A DNA stretch of 17,792 nucleotides, from contig MU657546.1 in assembly GCA_026770575.1 (NCBI GenBank), positions 21,136-38,927 of the forward strand. The letters are read 5' to 3'. Position numbers and translations under genes: made by a program. This DNA is from Pelagophyceae sp. CCMP2097 (lineage: Eukaryota > Sar > Pelagophyceae). Position 1 is the first letter of the stretch, and each line of letters starts with the position of its first letter. Below the pieces are notes generated by a model that ran no database searches, was not told where the DNA came from, and saw nothing but the letters and a program-made list of their open reading frames with translations. This document shows positions 16,717 through 17,792 of this stretch, in pieces.

Positions 16717-16807
16717 ATGGCCATTGAAAAATAAGACGCGCGTAAGATTTTTTTTTTACAAGAACTTACAAATAAAAAAATATATTTGGAAACTGGATCA
16801 AAACACA
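16632..16807. repeat. Right-end repeat, copy B
   Basis: This is the second copy of the block at 16368, from ttcaatgggttgactgagaa to ggatcaaaacaca. Immediately after it the sequence turns GC-rich (accaaccccgaggaaacccc), so this copy marks the right composition boundary of the element. Confidence 0.85.
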
Positions 16808-17131
16808 CCAACCCCGAGGAAACCCCGGGAAACAGAGAAAACCCGAAGAGACGCGAGGAGACCAGTTGAGTTGCTTATTCAGATTTTCAACACTTCTCAT
16901 AAACACTTTACGTCCTTATCGAGTTATTGAAAACCCGCAAGTACACATTAGGTCCTTATTGAGATTTTGAAAAAAACCCTCTACCATCAACTCATTGAAC
17001 GAAACCAGCCCGTACTAAAAAGGACCTAATCAGAGACGATTTACGGCCTACTATCGTTCCGAGTGTCCTTCTCTCATGGTAGCTCGAGGTTGTTAAGACG
17101 TACGATACGTGAAGAGGGAAGAACCAACGCG
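16808..17131. other. Right flank leader, no gene seen
   Basis: Mixed-composition sequence leads into GC-rich DNA. Two partly repeated lines (cttatcgagttattgaaaac near 16915 and cttattgagattttgaaaaa near 16954) are visible. No coding region is supported. Confidence 0.45.
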
Positions 17132-17792
17132 ATGGCGGGGTCCCAGGACGGGCCCGAAGATCCGCACAAAAGCGAAGAAGACGGAAGTTCCGAGAGTTCA
17201 AGCACTACAACGGACGAAGGCAAGGACGACGCCGACGTCGACGCTGCCGCCGAGGCGGTGAAGCAACTGTCGATTAAAGAAGCGGGCGCCGCGAAAGCGG
17301 GCCCGCCGCCCATCGCGGGCGCCGCGCAAGCGGGCCCGCCGGCCACCGCAGGCGCCGCTTCCGACGCCAAGGCGCTCGCCGCCCTACGCGCCGAGGCGCG
17401 CGGGGCGGCGCTCACCATCGCACGCGCCGAGGCGCGCGCCGACGCCGCCGCACGCGCCGAGGCGCTCGACCGCATGCGGCCGTTCCTGTGACGGACGGCC
17501 TCGGCGGGAAATTCCGCCTCGGCACGTGCGGCACGACGCAAGCTCAACGCTTTACGCGCCGAGGACGCACGCACCGAGGCGCGCGTCGCCTTACGCGACG
17601 AGGTACGCGCCGAGGTGAGCGCCGAGGTACGCGCTGAGGTACTCGCCATCGTTGCGGACGAGGCGCGCGCGCTCACCGGAGCGCAGACCGAGGCGCCCGT
17701 CGTCGGGCGCACCGAGGCGCTGTCAACCGTCGACGCGCGCGCCGGAGTGATCGCCATCGACATCGCCGTGCCGCCCGTCGACGCGCGCGCCA
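17132..17792 (+). pseudogene. Ala/Arg/Glu-rich host coding region with one in-frame TGA, runs off window
   Basis: The frame begins MAGSQDGPEDPHKSEEDGSS, a Ser/Asp/Glu-rich start, then an Ala/Gly/Pro part, then a long helix-forming stretch of RAEAR-type units (about codons 80-120). TGA occurs at 17489, after which the same frame stays open to the window end with more of the same units (VRAEVSAEVRAEV). That points to one gene with a single nonsense codon; CGA to TGA would explain it. The repeats suggest a coiled coil. It could be a host gene or a retroelement gag-like region; no diagnostic motif is visible. GC-rich codon use sets it apart from the viral block. Confidence 0.45.

Larger units (their letters stand above)
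1082..16807. mobile_element. Endogenous Polinton-like virus (decayed)
   Basis: This AT-rich, gene-dense block of about 15.7 kb lies between GC-rich flanks. It contains a TV-Pol/superfamily 3 helicase gene, a D12 DNA adenine methyltransferase, a probable double jelly-roll capsid gene, a giant lectin/fibre gene, an AT-hook protein and many genes under 130 codons. Size, gene density and the TV-Pol-helicase fusion fit Polinton-like viruses and relatives. Most long genes carry several frameshifts and stops, so the copy is inactive. Packaging ATPase, protease and integrase were not found; they may be lost, too decayed to see, or never present. Ends are set by composition and flanking repeats and are approximate. 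Confidence 0.7.

Noticed and set aside
1082..16807. CRISPR array, rRNA or bacterial operon structure
   Set aside because: No regularly spaced repeats with unique spacers, no rRNA core sequence, and no consistent ribosome binding sites; promoters look TATA-like and eukaryotic viral.
17074..17763. Minus-strand 229-codon Ala/Ser/Arg-rich frame
   Set aside because: Mirror of the RAEA repeat on the plus strand. The plus frame has an acidic start region and helix-like repeats, and the minus one is uniform low complexity.

Overview
The window looks like a nuclear eukaryotic locus carrying a decayed, integrated DNA virus. Two GC-rich flanks (about 1-1080 and 16810-17792) enclose roughly 15.7 kb of AT-rich DNA packed with short genes on both strands and almost no spacers. 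The flanks hold tRNA-like Pol III box B sequences and an Ala/Arg/Glu-rich coding region cut by one stop. I cannot name the host.

The AT-rich block reads as an endogenous Polinton-like virus (PLV) or a relative in the Polinton/virophage/adintovirus range. The firmest evidence is a minus-strand replication gene (13784-15998) with a transposon-viral polymerase (TV-Pol) part followed by a superfamily 3 helicase. Supporting evidence is a D12-class adenine methyltransferase (1285-2042), a probable major capsid protein (3349-4959), a very large fibre gene (6515-11930), an AT-hook protein (16074-16280) and a set of small unrecognised genes. I found no packaging ATPase, protease or integrase, and no clear terminal inverted repeat.

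Layout, left to right: GC-rich flank; methyltransferase (-); two small plus genes alternating with small minus genes (2114-3304); capsid gene (-); a cluster of short minus genes (5018-6148); a plus gene converging on the fibre (6172-6483); the fibre gene (-), interrupted by a 148-bp TA-flanked miniature inverted-repeat transposon; two small plus genes (11970-12508); two minus genes of unknown function; polymerase-helicase (-); AT-hook gene (-); a duplicated repeat block with hairpin arms (16368-16807); GC-rich flank.

Most long genes are broken by frameshifts and by TAA, TGA and TAG stops, while several short ones remain open, so this is a fossil copy of moderate age. Replication (polymerase-helicase), DNA modification (methyltransferase), particle shell (capsid) and host attachment (fibre) roles are all represented. 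The fibre is the most unusual item. It joins a coiled-coil N-terminal region, three tandem LamG/ConA-like lectin modules, a collagen-like stretch, YadA-type beta-roll motifs, adenovirus-like shaft repeats and a C-terminal domain. A short TATA-like element lies just before most start codons, which suggests very short leaders and a shared promoter design.
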